From positions 162,119,759-162,183,758 of the forward strand of contig CATIUR010000003.1 of assembly GCA_949592205.1 (NCBI GenBank): 64,000 bases of DNA, given 5' to 3'. Both the position numbers and the translations under genes were made by a program. The stretch is from Helichrysum umbraculigerum (taxonomy: Eukaryota > Streptophyta > Magnoliopsida > Asterales > Asteraceae). Shown here one piece after another: positions 33,846-46,233 of the stretch (position 1 is its first letter; each line of letters starts with the position of its first letter). The notes beneath the pieces were generated by a model. That model was not told the origin of the DNA, did not search any database, and worked only from the letters and a program-made list of their open reading frames with translations.

Positions 33846-35159
33846 TGTCGCACCCCCAAATTATGATGCGGAAGCGGGTCGGTTCGGGGCGCGACTAATC
33901 AATATACAAAGCACACAAGATTTCATAATGAACGACCACTACATGCGTCGTTTACAAATACATTTATATTATAAAAGTTTTACACTATTATAACATAGTT
34001 TACAAAAGCTCCTGAGTTCGATGATAGAGATTCTATGGCATAACTAAATTATACAAAATATAGTAATGCATGACAATCTCTTGATGTCTGAATGTGACTC
34101 GAGTTAATGGGCATCTTGAGTGGCAGACCTACTGCTGCTGAGTACCTGTGATACATGCTAAAATGGGTCAGCAAAACGCTGGTGAGCTCACAGGTTTGTA
34201 TGTCAACACATATTTGTATGAACCGCAAGATTTAATGATAATTGAATTTAAAATGCAATTAAGCAAAATAAAAGTTATACAGCCATGAGCACATAGTCTG
34301 AGCTTAACTCGAGATGTCAGGTCCACATTTAAGGTATCCTGATCGAGGTGCCTCCTACGAGTGCCTAATCAACACTCGTCTTCACAAATATTAATACATC
34401 CGTTTTACTAGTTAGTGCGTGCTAACCCGGATGAGGCTGGTCAAACCTATATGGTACCATATACTAATATTCACGCTACTACGTATTACCAAACTATGCT
34501 GATGGAGGGCTTTAAAATGATTAGTGAAAATAACTCATGTAGTATTTGATTTGATGGTACTTGCGTTCATATTGTAAAACAAAACAGAGCAATGAAATCA
34601 CACCCCTAGGTAAAAGCATTTAAAAAGGGGCTATGAGACTCACCTGAGCCTAATGAATTGTTAGCCAACAATTATGATGATTCACAATGATTTTGATGTC
34701 GTTACAACGACTGAACCTGCAGGGCGTCTTAGACGCGCAAGGTTTTGATAAATGATTAGATTATTGAAACCTGCCGGGCATATTAAACGCGCAAGGTTTA
34801 ATTGATTTGATGACACTACGGACCATCTATGCTAGTTATCCCCTTAACTAGTTTTGACCAATTACATTGGTTAATGATTATGTTTTGAGTTTGTGAAAAT
34901 GAATACGGCCATTGGTGATTGATTTGAAAACGAGATCTTGATAACATAAATATGTTTGTTTCGTATAAATGAACTTTGTTTTGAAAACGTATCGTATTGA
35001 GTATAAATAATTTGAGTTCGTATAATTATAATACGTTGTGAAAATTATTTATAGTTGTTTGGATTTTAAACGTCTCTAAATTGAATACTTAGTAAGAATC
35101 GCGACATGAAAACATTTGGTTTAAGTTTCTGAAAAATCATGCAATCCAGGAAACAAGAT

Positions 35160-35336
35160 CACGTGATCGGCCGAGGATTATCACGCGATCGGTTTGAAAT
35201 TGAAATGACGCGATCGGTTTAAGATGTCACGCGATCGGTTTGAAATTAAAATGACGCGATCGGTTTGAATGATCACGCGATCGCGTGGGTTATAGTTTGA
35301 CGCGATCGGCTGGACAAAATCACGCGGTCGCGTGGT
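35160..35336. repeat. Array of palindromic CGCGATCG motifs in the LTR
   Basis: About eight units spaced roughly 24 bp, each built around CACGCGATCGG or GACGCGATCGG. One is a perfect CACGCGATCGCGTG palindrome (~35275-35288) and one is CACGCGGTCGCGTG. Unit spacers alternate TTTGAAATTGAAATGA with TTTAAGATGT. Confidence 0.9.
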
Positions 35337-35499
35337 TTGTCTGGGTGTGCAGGTCTGTGACGAACAGCAGATTAAATTCAAAAACTTGTGTTTGATTTGG
35401 GGACATAATTAGTTTGTAGAACATCCTAGCATGCTAATATACATAATATAAACATGTAAAATTAACAAAAAACGTAAACGATTCCTTACAATCAAAATG

Positions 35500-35615
35500 A
35501 TGAACGGATGATGGTGATGATGGACGATGAAGATGATGAAGATGATGATGATCACGATGATGATGATGATAATATTGTTGTTGTTAATTGTTATTGTTGT
35601 TGTTGTTTTTGAAAA
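35500..35615. repeat. GAT and TTG trinucleotide microsatellites
   Basis: Long imperfect (GAT)n from about 35506 to 35570, directly followed by (TTG)n to about 35611, inside the LTR. Confidence 0.9.
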
Positions 35616-36355
35616 TGAAAGAGACCGAGAGAGATTGAGAGTGAGATTGAGAATGAAATGAAAACAACAGGAGGGTGTTTGATCGGTTTATGCCCAGCTC
35701 CAATAATTGGAGTTGGGTGGCTCCAACTCGAAGTACAAAATACCCGTGTTTTTGTACCCGATCGAAAAGTAGTAAAATGTTTTAATTCGATAAATTTCTA
35801 AAAATGAATTCGTTTATACTTTTATTGGAAGTATTTTATAAAAATACCTTTAGTGAGATATAATAATATATCTTTGTTTTACGTTTTAGAGACGGATACA
35901 ATTCGAATGGTTTCGTTGCGTTTGAGTAAAATGTTATAAAACAAAATGTGTTTTATTTCAACCAAAGTAACTAGTAATTATTATTTCAAATAATAATTCA
36001 TTGTTTATGAGTTTTGTCGCGAACGTTTTGATTTGTACGATACGAATACTTTATATATTATCAAAATAATATATAATAAATAATGAGTTATATTAAATAA
36101 TAATTCTTATACTATTTAATATTGTTTTTCACCAACGCCATATATATATGAATCGGAAATTTGGCCGATTTGAAAATGAACGATTAAATATAATCGCGTA
36201 TTGATATATATTCAACAATATATATTTTGATACATACAATTAGCCTAATACATAGAACTAATTACACGTATTTCTAAATGATTAGGAACTAAAAACTAGT
36301 CCTAATTTGACGGGTGTCACATTCTCCCCTTGTTAAGAGAATTTCTTCCCGAAAT

Positions 36356-39300
36356 TCAGCTTTGAGTTGATGCGTGAGTGGAGTCTGAAAATAGATGTGG
36401 ATATTTGAGTCGCATCTGGTCTTCCCGTTCCCAGGTGAATTCCGGACCACGCCGCGAATTCCACCGAACTTTGACTATAGGGATACGACTTTGCTTAAGC
36501 TGTTTGACCTCACGGTCCATGACCTCCACTGGTGTCTCGACAAAATGAAGTTTGTCGTCGATTTGAATTTCCTCGAGCGGGATAATGAGTGTCTCGTCGG
36601 ACAGGCATTTCTTCAGGTTAGAAATGTGAAATGTGGGATGCACGCTACTAAGCTCTGGAGGTAGCTGCAATCGATAAGCGACTGGACCAATCCTTTCAAG
36701 GATCTCAAAAGGTCCGATGTATCTAGGGTTTAACTTCCCACGTTTACCAAAACGGATGACACCTTTCCAAGGTGATACTTTGAGCAATACTCGATCCCCA
36801 ACCTGGAACTCAAGATGCTTGCGTCTCACGTCAGCATAACTCTTCTGACGATCACGTGCGGCCTTCAGCCGTTGTTGGATACCAACGATCTTCTCGGTGG
36901 TTTCATGAATGATTTCCGGACCAGTGAGTTGACTGTCTCCAACTTCGGTCCAACAAATAGGCGATCGGCACTTACGACCGTACAGTGCCTCGAAAGGTGC
37001 AGCTCCAATGCTGGTATGATAGCTGTTGTTGTATGAGAATTCACACAATGGCAAATGCTGTTCCCAATTTACACCGAAATCAATTACGCAGGCGCGTAAC
37101 ATATCTTCCAGTGTTTGAATAGTCCTTTCACTTTGGCCATCGGTTTGTGGATGATAGGCTGTACTCATATCTAAACGAGTACCCAATGACTTTTGCAATG
37201 ATTGTCAAAAGTTAGATGTGAATCGGCTGTCTCTATCAGAGATAATTGAGATTGGAACGCCGTGCCTTGTTACGATCTCCTTCAAATAGATTCGTGTGAG
37301 ACGTTCCATTTTGTCGGTTTCCTTCATGGCAAGGAAGTGAGCAGATTTGGTTAGACGATCAACTATTACCCATATAGTATCGCAACCACTTGATGTTTTC
37401 GGGAGTTTAGTGATGAAGTCCATAGCGATTTGCTCCCATTTCAATTCTGGAATATCCGGTTGCTGTAGCAAACCGGTGGGCTTCTGATATTCAGCTTTAG
37501 CTTTTGAACATGTGAGGCACTTGCTGACATACGTGGCAATCTCTGCTTTCATGTTTGGCCACCAGTATGATCCCTTGATGCCATGATACATCTTGTCAGA
37601 TCCAGGATGTATAGAATATTTGGACTTGTGAGCTTCATCCATCACCAAGTCTCGAAGATTCCCAAACTTGGGTAACCAGATTCGGTTTGTGAAGTATTTG
37701 ACCCCATTGGGTTTGTTTTCCAATTGATTCTCCATATTTCGCAAGGCCTCTTCCTTGATGTTTTCAGGTTTCAATGCTTCGAGTTGAGCAACAAGAATTT
37801 GAATGATTAGATCATTATGGATGGTTATGCTAAGGGCTCGGACTCGAAGTGGTTTTGTGCGCTCTTTGCGACTTAGGGCATCGGCAACTACATTAGCCTT
37901 CCCCGGATGATACTTGATTTCACAATCATAGTCGGTGAGTAACTCGACCCAGCGACGTTGCCTCATATTGAGATCCTTCTGATCGAATATATGCTGGAGG
38001 CTTTTGTGATCGGTGAATATGGTACACTTTGTGCCATACAGATAGTGTCTCCAGATCTTGAGTGCGAACACTACGGCTCCTAATTCGAGATCATGAGTTG
38101 TGTAGTTCTTCTCGTGAACTTTGAGTTGTCGGGAGGCATAGGCAATAACCTTGTCTCGTTGCATCAACACGCAACCAAGACCTTGGTGTGAGGCATCGTA
38201 GTATACCACGAAGTCTTCATTGCCTTCGGGTAATGATAGAATTGGTGCACTGCAAAGCTTTTGCTTCAGTAGCTGAAATGCTGACTCTTGTTTATCAGTC
38301 CAATCGAACTTCTTTTCTTTCTGAGTCAGTATTGTGAGAGATTGAGCTATTTCGGAGAAATTCTCAATGAAACGCCGATAATAACCAGCAAATCCTAAAA
38401 ATTGACGTACTTCGGTTGGCGTCGTCGGTGCTTGCCAGCACTTGATAGCCTCAATCTTTGATGGATCTACGTGAATTCCTTGACTATCAATCACATGACC
38501 AAGGAACTGAACATTTTTCATCCAGAACTCACACTTGGAGAATTTAGCATATAACTCTTCGTGTCTTAGAAGTTCTAGAATGACTTTGAGATGCTGCGCG
38601 TGCTCTTGCTCAATGCGCGAGTAAATAAGAATGTCATCGATGAAAACAATGACAAACTTGTCAATATATGGTTTGCACACACGGTTCATAAGGTCCATGA
38701 ATACTGCCGGTGCGTTAGTCAAACCAAAGGCCATAACCTGAAACTCGTAATGACCATAGCGAGTTCGGAAAGCGGTTTTCGGAATGTCTTCATCGCGAAC
38801 TCGTAATTGATGATAACCTGATCTTAGATCTATCTTCGAATAGATACTTGACCCTTGGAGTTGATCGAATAGGTCATCAATACGAGGAACTGGGTAACGG
38901 TTCTTGACGGTCAACTTGTTCAACTCTCTATAGTCGATACACATTCTGAATGAACCGTCCTTCTTTTTCACAAACAGTACTGGAGCTCCCCATGGTGAAG
39001 AACTTGGTCTAATGAATCCCTTATCCAGGAGTTCCTGCAACTGAGTAGACAACTCCTGAAGTTCTGAAGGGGCTAAACGATATGGTGCTCGTGCAACAGG
39101 TGCTGCCCCCGGCACGAGATCGATCGAGAACTCAACTTGTCTCGGTGGTGGAAGGCCAGGTAAGTCTTCGGGAAAGACTTCTGGATAATCTCTAACAATG
39201 GGCACATCCTCAAGTCGTTTCTCTTCCGACTTTTTCTACAAGACATGTGCGAGAATCGCCTGGTACCCTTTCCTAAGGTACTTGCGAGTTTTCATGCAGG

Positions 39301-40252
39301 ATATAATATTCAGTCTCGTCCTACCGGTCTCCCCTTGTATGATTAGAGTACTACCGGTGACAAGAGGAATACGGACGATCTTGTCATAGCAGACAATTTC
39401 AGCTCGGTGCTTGGATAACCAATCCATTCCAATAATGACGTCGAAACTTCCAATCTCAACGGGTATAAGGTCAATAGAGAAAATTTCATCAGATAGATTT
39501 AAAGTGCAATTTGGTATTACACTGTCAGCCTCAATTAACTTGCCATTAGCTAATTCTACAATGTACTTAGCATCTAAGGCAATAGGGGCAATGTTAAGCA
39601 ATTTACTAAACTCATCAGATATGAAGCTCCTATCAGCACCAGAATCAAACAGAACAGAAGCAGTAAGATTGTTGAGAAGAAACGTACCCGTGACCACATT
39701 CGGGTCTTGACGGGCCTCTCCTGAGTTCAGAACGAAAGCTCTTCCCTTCGCAGTATTGTTACCCTTGTTCTTCAGCTTTGGGCAATCATTCCTAAAGTGC
39801 CCAGTTTCTCCACACTCATAGCAAGTCTTTGGTTGGCTGGTGGTGGTGTTGACGGTAGTAGACCTACAGTCTTTGGTCAAATGTCCATACCTTTGACATT
39901 TTCCACAAGGTGTGCTGCAAGAACCATCATGATGATGGCGGCACTTTGAACAGTAGGGCTTATTTCCAGTGTAGCCCTTGTTGTAACCAGAACCAGTGTT
40001 GAGGGTCTTATCAGACTCAGACCTCTTTGATGATGATTGGTTTTGAGTGGTGTTCCCAGACCACTTTCTCTTGTTGTTGTTACCAGAAGATGGAGCAGAT
40101 GTCTCACGGCTGACAACCATGGCCATGAGTTCATGAGCAATTTCGATAGCTCTATCAAGGGTGGTTGGTTGCGCTGAGGCGACATTCCCCTGGATATTCT
40201 CTGGAAGTCCGCGGATGTACTTCTTGATACTTTTTCCTTCCGTATCAACCAA
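36356..40252 (-). pseudogene. Tekay Gag-Pol polyprotein remnant, two in-frame stops
   Basis: A single frame of 1299 codons read from 40252 to 36356. In order: late Gag with CSKCRHHHDGSC, CGKCQRYGHLTKDC and CYECGETGHFRNDC knuckles; protease with LFDSGADRSFIS; RT with FRMCIDYRELNK and FIDDILIYS; RNase H with YYDASHQGLGCVL; integrase HHCC and DDE core; and a C-terminal chromodomain-like ending (TWEREDQMRLKYPHLF). A TAG at 39236-39238 separates protease from RT, and a TGA at 37205-37207 sits in the integrase core where this family has Trp. Both are in frame with their neighbours, so they are point mutations rather than frameshifts. The start of Gag is missing. Confidence 0.95.
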
Positions 40253-41514
40253 ATTTATTAGATTGGGAATTCTTTACCATAAAGAACACAATCACAATCA
40301 AACTCTATCAACTATGCACGAGTCCATAAGCAATAATAGAAAATTCCAAAACAAAAATTTTCAAGGTATTGAAGCTTACAACTTCAAGTGAAGATGATTT
40401 AATTCCAACATTTGTGAGTTCTGTGTTTCTCTATTAGCATGAATATGTGATCCAAAGCCTATTTCCGTCTATAAAAGAAACATAAATTTATACTCAAAAT
40501 TTTAAACACTATGATTACTAACAATAAAAATAATTAGAAAATACCACATAAACATTAGGAATTCACCTCTCAAATACGATTTTTTCTATATGAACAAATG
40601 CCCTGCCATAAATGAGAAGGATGTTATTTGTATCTAACTGCAAGTATGAGAAGGCCGGAACAAAACCCTTGACTTTAAAGGTCAAACAAATTGTAACAAT
40701 AATGAACTTCAAATTGTAGCAATAAAAAGCATTTTACTGTATTTTCTTAATACATCATTTATGAAAGTTTATCATATAATGGACCTCAAGAGTCATAACT
40801 CATGAATCAAGTTTTAATTTCATCGATTTAACGGCTATTTTAATACGGTAGAACACTCAAAGAAAACCTTCAAGACACACACCACCATGGCACCATATAT
40901 GTAGATCATAAAGAATGAGAAAGTTTACAAAGATTGAAGAACATAACACTTACCTGAAAATCGCCACACAATCAAGATGAAAACAATAAACGAACTCGAA
41001 AAATCTCTCATCTTCTCCAAAACCCTAACATAGATCGGAAATAAAATAAAATGACATTAGATATAAAATTACCAATGCAATTAAATTAAAATTATTGATA
41101 AGATTGGAAAATCAAAAACGATAAGATTGGAAAATCAAAAACAACCACTACTTAATGAAGACTATACAAAATATATTGATATGATAACCTGCTCAGCTAA
41201 TTAAATATAATTAACTGATGCAATTAACTTCACTTAAGTAGAACAAAATGAATTAAACGTCTCTTCATTTTCATAATTGTAAATTTTGGTAGTAACTCTC
41301 AAAGGTAATAAAGGTGAGAAAGTCACTTCGTTCACATCCTCCACTATATATATAGCTCATTTCCATGTACTTTACTAGACACTCTTTACTATATTGATCA
41401 ATCGCTTGAATAGTAGCCCAAAAAACGTGTTTTTTTGCATGACAAAGCAAACGAAGGTGTTGATAGTCAATAATATTCATGGCATGCGCTATCTGGGATG
41501 CCATAAATATTCAT
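40253..41514. other. Non-coding interval, possible 5' exon relic on the minus strand
   Basis: On the minus strand a TTAGGGTTTTGGAGAAG leader is followed by ATG at 41011 and a short hydrophobic frame (MRDFSSSFIVFILIVWRFS, 41011-40954) ending at a perfect GTAAGT donor. This looks like a signal-peptide first exon. I could not find downstream exons that keep the frame before the truncated gypsy element begins, so it is at most a relic. Confidence 0.3.
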
Positions 41515-41526
41515 TGGCGAAATACA

Positions 41527-41738
41527 TCTTAATCTTATCTTAAAAAGGGTATTCCCGTTTTTAACAGGCTCCCCCGGGTTGGCCAAGCTTTTTGCTTGTG
41601 ATGTACGCGGCCTAACCGTTACCGTGACCGTTTCCGAACCTTCCCGTTGCCACCCCAAGATTTTTTGCTTATAGTGAGGTTTGAACCTGAGACCTCTTGT
41701 GAGGATAACAGGACGCCAACCACTAGGCTATCTTGTGA
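41527..41738 (-). mobile_element. tRNA-derived SINE (212 bp) with a perfect 12-bp target duplication
   Basis: On the minus strand a tRNA-like head carries an A box TAGCCTAGTGG (41730-41720) and a B box GGTTCAAACC (41687-41678), correctly ordered and spaced for RNA polymerase III. A tRNA-unrelated body follows to a weakly A-rich end. TGGCGAAATACA occurs at 41515-41526 and 41739-41750. This is not a functional tRNA gene: the acceptor stem and the rest of the cloverleaf do not form. Confidence 0.92.
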
Positions 41739-41750
41739 TGGCGAAATACA

Positions 41751-43498
41751 CTTTATGCAATTTGATCCGTTCTTCTGTTGAGTATGAGTAGGTTCTTTTA
41801 AAATTCGGGATTTGTGTTGATTCTTGACATTTCATTTTGATGTTGTATTGTCAAATAGTTTGTTTCGACAATTCTTTGCATCGTATAGTTCATTGGTGTG
41901 TTATTAAAAAGAATGGCCTTCATTTTTACTTCAGTGAGAAAGATCTTCAAACATGTGTGTGTGATTTACTTTGGTGAGAAAGATCTTCAAATATGTGTGT
42001 GTGAATTTAGAGTGTAAATTAACTGTATTGTTTTGTTGTTAGTTTTTAAAGTTCATTTCAGATTACATTTATTAACATCGTTACTTTATATTATCTATAT
42101 ATTTATAAATTTTATACATGATAAATAAACAAAATGGTCACGATCAAATGATATAAGATGGTCAAACTGGTGTGAGACAAAATAATTAATTGTTACGCTA
42201 ATAATAAGATGGGTAAAGTAAAATAGTTTCACACAAATCTGTCATCTGTGTCATCTGTCATATTTATTAAAAGAAATTAATATATGTGAAGCATAACATA
42301 TGCTCTTTCGTATGATCATTTATATAACACTTGATTTGTTTTCTCTATTTAGACTGTGGTTCAAGACATGATTGTTTTGAAATATTAGTAGTTGCACAAT
42401 TCAGATTTAATTTATTATATTGAAATTTGATTAAAAAAAAGTAAATTTCTTTTTAATTTAGCTGATTGATTATGCAATCACATAAAAAGACAAATCAATC
42501 TAAAAATAAATACACAACTAAGATAATATGCATGGGTCGATATACAGAAAGCATGATATATTAAAATTAAGTCGTATTTAATAAATACATACTACATAAT
42601 ATATATTGTTGTAATTAAGAAAATATTACATACTACATACTACATATTACATAATATGTAATTAAGAAAATACATACTACATGATATATTTCATAACCCG
42701 CAAAATTTGCGGGCTAATTCTTTTTTTTTTTTCAGCCAAAATATTTAGTGTTAAGTAATTATGTTGGATAACGCTATATTACATATGTTACTTAAATGAT
42801 GTTGAATGTGTAATTGTAAATTAAGAAAATGCTACTGCTGATTATCAGTGACGCAAGTAACGCAATTGCTGAATGTCTAGTTTTGAGTATTATATGCAAC
42901 CTTTTGATTGTGTCCTCCCTCGGTTTATCTTCTTGAAGATATTAATAAATATAATTAGATCAAATATGAAAAATATGACAATTGTTAAAACGTATAATAT
43001 CTTCTAAAGTTTACTAAATAGCAATTTATAAGAAGAATCATGATATGTTTCAATTAAAATTGGTTGTGAAGAGTTGGCTAAGAACATTTATTGCACCAAG
43101 CGTCAAAGATGAGTATTCACCTTTACCAATTAAATCATAAAATGATAATTTAAACGATGGTCACATTATAATTTAATTGTAACATCTCCATTAATGTATG
43201 TAATTAAGAACAATTCACACACAAATGAAGTTACAAAATCAAAAAGCATGGCCCAACTTCATTGAGGACCCAACTTTGATCAATTGCTATTTAGTATGAA
43301 TTTCACGTTGGTACTATAGTTTGAAACTTCAAATTTATATTTGTATTGATGTATATGCCATAAGACTAACAGGTGTAATAGTCAAACAATTTAGTATATT
43401 TAGGGTCCGCCTACTACTCATTCTTACATTACACAATGAAAGAATGAAAAAGCCACAAACACAATATCTTTACGGTTTACAAATTTGAGGGAAATGAG
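41751..43498. other. Non-coding interval with a Helitron-like hairpin and short duplications
   Basis: No gene seen. A tandem pair of ~38 bp (GTGAGAAAGATCTTCAAACA with ATGTGTGTGTGA) lies near 41935-42003. TACATACTACA repeats occur around 42585-42680. A palindrome CCCGCAAAATTTGCGGG sits at 42697-42713; read on the minus strand it is followed by TTATGAAATA, like a decayed Helitron terminus. Confidence 0.5.
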
Positions 43499-43506
43499 GT
43501 GACAAT

Positions 43507-44355
43507 TTGTGGTGCTAATCCGGTTAACTCGACCCTAATAAGGGTTGGTCGGGTCGGGTTTTTTAGAAAGAAAAACTTACCCGTAGTCCAACCCTATTAA
43601 GCAATTAGGTGTTCGGGTTAAACGGGTTGCGGGTTAATCGGGTTTCGGGTTAACCCGTAGTATTTTATGATTAGCCAACAACGGTTGATACCAATTGCAA
43701 GAAAAATTAAAATAATAGTCAATATCAAACAGCACATGATAGATAAAAATGCATATCATATAAATAAATTCCATATGTATTTGGTTACTCATGAAAAGTG
43801 TAGAATTTTTTAACGTACAATTACGATTTTGTAGAATAGTATAATATCAGAATACTACTTTTAAGATGATGAAGTTGGTTTCTTACTTTCCATTATCTTC
43901 CTTTACTTGGGTTATAAAGAGCTATTCCTTGTGACTTGTGAGATGATGAAATAGGTTTAAGATAAATAAACAGCATAACGAAGTAGGGGGCCTATAGTCG
44001 ATCGAATATTTAAAGTTAATCTTAAGGTTTTCTTTTATGAATCCTATAGACTAACAAAACACATAATTTGGACTTTAATTTATTCTTGATAGATAATACA
44101 GTTTGAACAAAGATAATTATAAATCTAAATTAAAAAGTTAGTCATGAGCTAAATCGGGTTAATCGGGTCAAACCCGCACCCGATTATAATTCTACTTTTT
44201 AACCCGTTACCCAACCCAAATAATCATTCGGGTTAATCGGGTTGACCCGCATAACCCGATTAAGTTTTTAAACCCTATTAAACCCGACCCTAATAAGCTT
44301 AATAGGGTTTGGGTCGGGTCGGGTACGGGTCGGGTTGAATTTTTTGACACCCCTA
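43507..44355. mobile_element. hAT-like MITE 3 (849 bp)
   Basis: The right end reads TTGACACCCCTA and the flanks are GTGACAAT (43499-43506) and GTGACAAA (44356-44363), a 7/8 match. The subterminal regions are rich in GGGTTAACCCG/CGGGTTAATCGGG motifs facing each other. The left end (TTGTGGTGCTAA) is a degraded match to TAGGGGTGTCAA, so this copy is older than MITE 2. Confidence 0.7.
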
Positions 44356-44363
44356 GTGACAAA

Positions 44364-45052
44364 GAGGCTCCACCTAGTGTTATTCCATCTTTGTCAGTGT
44401 GGACCGAAAATATGTATATGATGGTAAACCAGCTAATCTTTCAACCTCATCCACAACTTCACTTAGATTCTCATATTAGACTCCATAATCCCCGGTTCCA
44501 CATCTATTTATTTAAATATAATTTGTTCAAAAGAAACATTAAATGTATCTTGAATGAAGAAAATGAGTAAAAACTATCGGCTTGAAGATCGAATAAATTT
44601 AACCTCCCCCAAAATTCATTATCAGTCTTGGTCTAAAGTACAAACACGATATAAAGAGGCTAATATCCTTTGAGATTTTGCATATGTATGTCAAAGATAT
44701 TTACTTTTGTTAACCTCAGAAAATATATGAATAACAACGATAACAAAAGGAATTGTGACTTGGATTTTGCCCACTATGGAAGCTTGGATACACTGAAGCA
44801 AAGATTTACCCATGGAGTGCAGTCTAAGATAACCTTGTTCATAATATTTGTTTCGATTCACAGCTGTTGTGCACCGTGCAATGGTTTGGAGACAATGGTG
44901 AAGAATTTTCCTTGATCCTGTGCAACATCCTTGTAGTCAAAAGTGCAGGCATTTTCCAATGAAATATACAACCATCAGTGCCTACCTAAACACATGAGTT
45001 AAAGTAATGGCAAGCATTGGGTATAAAGGAACAACTATAACTTACTATAAAC
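44364..45052. other. Non-coding interval
   Basis: No feature recognised beyond AT-rich sequence. Part may be degenerate exons or introns downstream of the WD40 scrap. Confidence 0.35.
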
Positions 45053-45262
45053 TCACAGAACCAAGAATTCTGCAGTCAGGAAAAAGATGATCCTATTAAT
45101 GGGTTCACCATGCCCCACTGCATGTGCAACCATATAGCCACTCATAAAATCATATATGCAAATAGACCTATCAGAGTAAGAGGATGCCACATAGCTACCA
45201 CTTGGGTCCAAAGAAACATGAGGATCAAATTGGATAGTAGATGACTTAATTTTGTGGGTCAT
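45053..45262 (-). pseudogene. WD40-repeat exon fragment
   Basis: On the minus strand DPSGSYVASSYSDRSICIYD followed by GHGEPINRIIF is a clear WD40 blade pair. It resembles the WDR62/MAPKBP1-like plant WD40 family (from memory). One base is out of register at about 45085: the continuation PDCRILGSV lies in another frame. No neighbouring WD40 exons are recognisable within several hundred bases on either side, so it is an isolated, broken exon. Confidence 0.7.
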
Positions 45263-45347
45263 TAACCCATTGAGACCATTGTATGTTTACTGACTTTGTT
45301 CTTGATTTCATCCACTCATAGCTCCTAACTTATATTTCTTGAAACAA

Positions 45348-45740
45348 TCACGCAACTCTCAATGTCTTTCCACATAACACTTTATCATTTCCTATTTTTC
45401 CAAATAAGATACGCAGTAATTCTACAACACCTTCCCACAATTCGATAACTAAGCTGCCACTACCCGCATATACAGATTCAACTAAATCTCCGATATCTAT
45501 CAAATTTACATAGCCTTTATCCCACCACATGAAAACTTTAGACCACACTAACATAGCCTCATTACAGAAAAGTAGATAATGATTTATAGATTCAATGCAA
45601 TTTTCACACCATAGACATAATACGAAATGTAAATCAATACATATTTTGTCCAATTCCACCCGAACCGCCAATCATTTCATCTTAACCATTTACGCAAATA
45701 TACACACTTTGTTAGGCATCAACTTGTTTCTTCATGTATC
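45348..45740 (-). mobile_element. LINE remnant (RT zinc-binding region, zf-RVT)
   Basis: The minus-strand frame contains LDKICIDLHFVLCLWCENCI, then ESINHYLLFCNEAMLVWSKV and FMWWD. This is the zf-RVT pattern (C-x2-C, H-x4-C spacing, W-x-W-W) found near the end of plant L1-type ORF2. Upstream degenerate sequence (KVCIFAW-like, then a stop) extends the match to about 45740. Endonuclease and RT domains are absent, so it is a short dead fragment. Confidence 0.8.
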
Positions 45741-46233
45741 TTCTCTCACTTGCCCACTCGTAAGTAATACAATATCGATCCTCAAATATATCTAATAATA
45801 ATTGTTTGTGATAGTTTCTTGTAATCATATACAACTTACTTAAAACAATACAAATGATAAGGAAATGTATATGTTTTGACCCATTACTCGGCCCATCCCA
45901 CTCATGTTACCACCTATATCTGAAATTAGTTTATTTTTAGAGTCAATCAGTTATCTAAATTAGCTTAATTACCTCTCAGCTGAAATAGCTTGTGCATGCA
46001 GAGGTTGCTGGTTGCTGATTATTTGGGTGTCTTCCTAAACAAAAAAGAAAGTAAGATTTAGTATTCAAGTAGTAACAGTTTTGTTCACTAAATACTGAGT
46101 GCTTCACTATTTAACATGTATAGGAAGAATCCAAAAAATTAACTCTGATTTACAACAAACAATAAATGGTTTCAACTTTGAATTTATCAAAACTAATACA
46201 CAATGAAGATTGGTTTATATCATAAATGCGCAC
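45741..46233. other. Non-coding interval
   Basis: No coding signal. The sequence GACCCATTACTCGGCCCATC near 45881 recurs in near-identical form near 46699 inside the PFP-derived repeats, so the region shares a duplicated module with them. Confidence 0.4.

Larger units (their letters stand above)
33846..36321 (-). repeat. 3' LTR of the minus-strand Tekay element (2476 bp)
   Basis: On the minus strand it starts TGTGACACCCGTC after the polypurine tract and ends GGGGGTGCGACA, closely paralleling the ends of the LTR at 23957-26991. It contains the CGCGATCGG array at 35160-35336 and trinucleotide tracts at 35500-35615. Confidence 0.85.
33846..40252 (-). mobile_element. 5'-truncated Tekay-type Ty3/gypsy element
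   Basis: On the minus strand: end of gag, protease, RT, RNase H, integrase and chromodomain-like tail (40252 to 36356), then a polypurine tract (AAGGGGAGAA, 36322-36331) and the 3' LTR (36321 to 33846). The 5' LTR, primer site and first part of gag are missing; the sequence upstream of 40252 is unrelated. Two in-frame stops interrupt the polyprotein, so the copy is dead. Confidence 0.92.

Noticed and set aside
41670..41738. Possible tRNA gene (A and B boxes)
   Set aside because: No acceptor-stem pairing; flanking 12-bp duplication and a tRNA-unrelated body show it is a SINE head.
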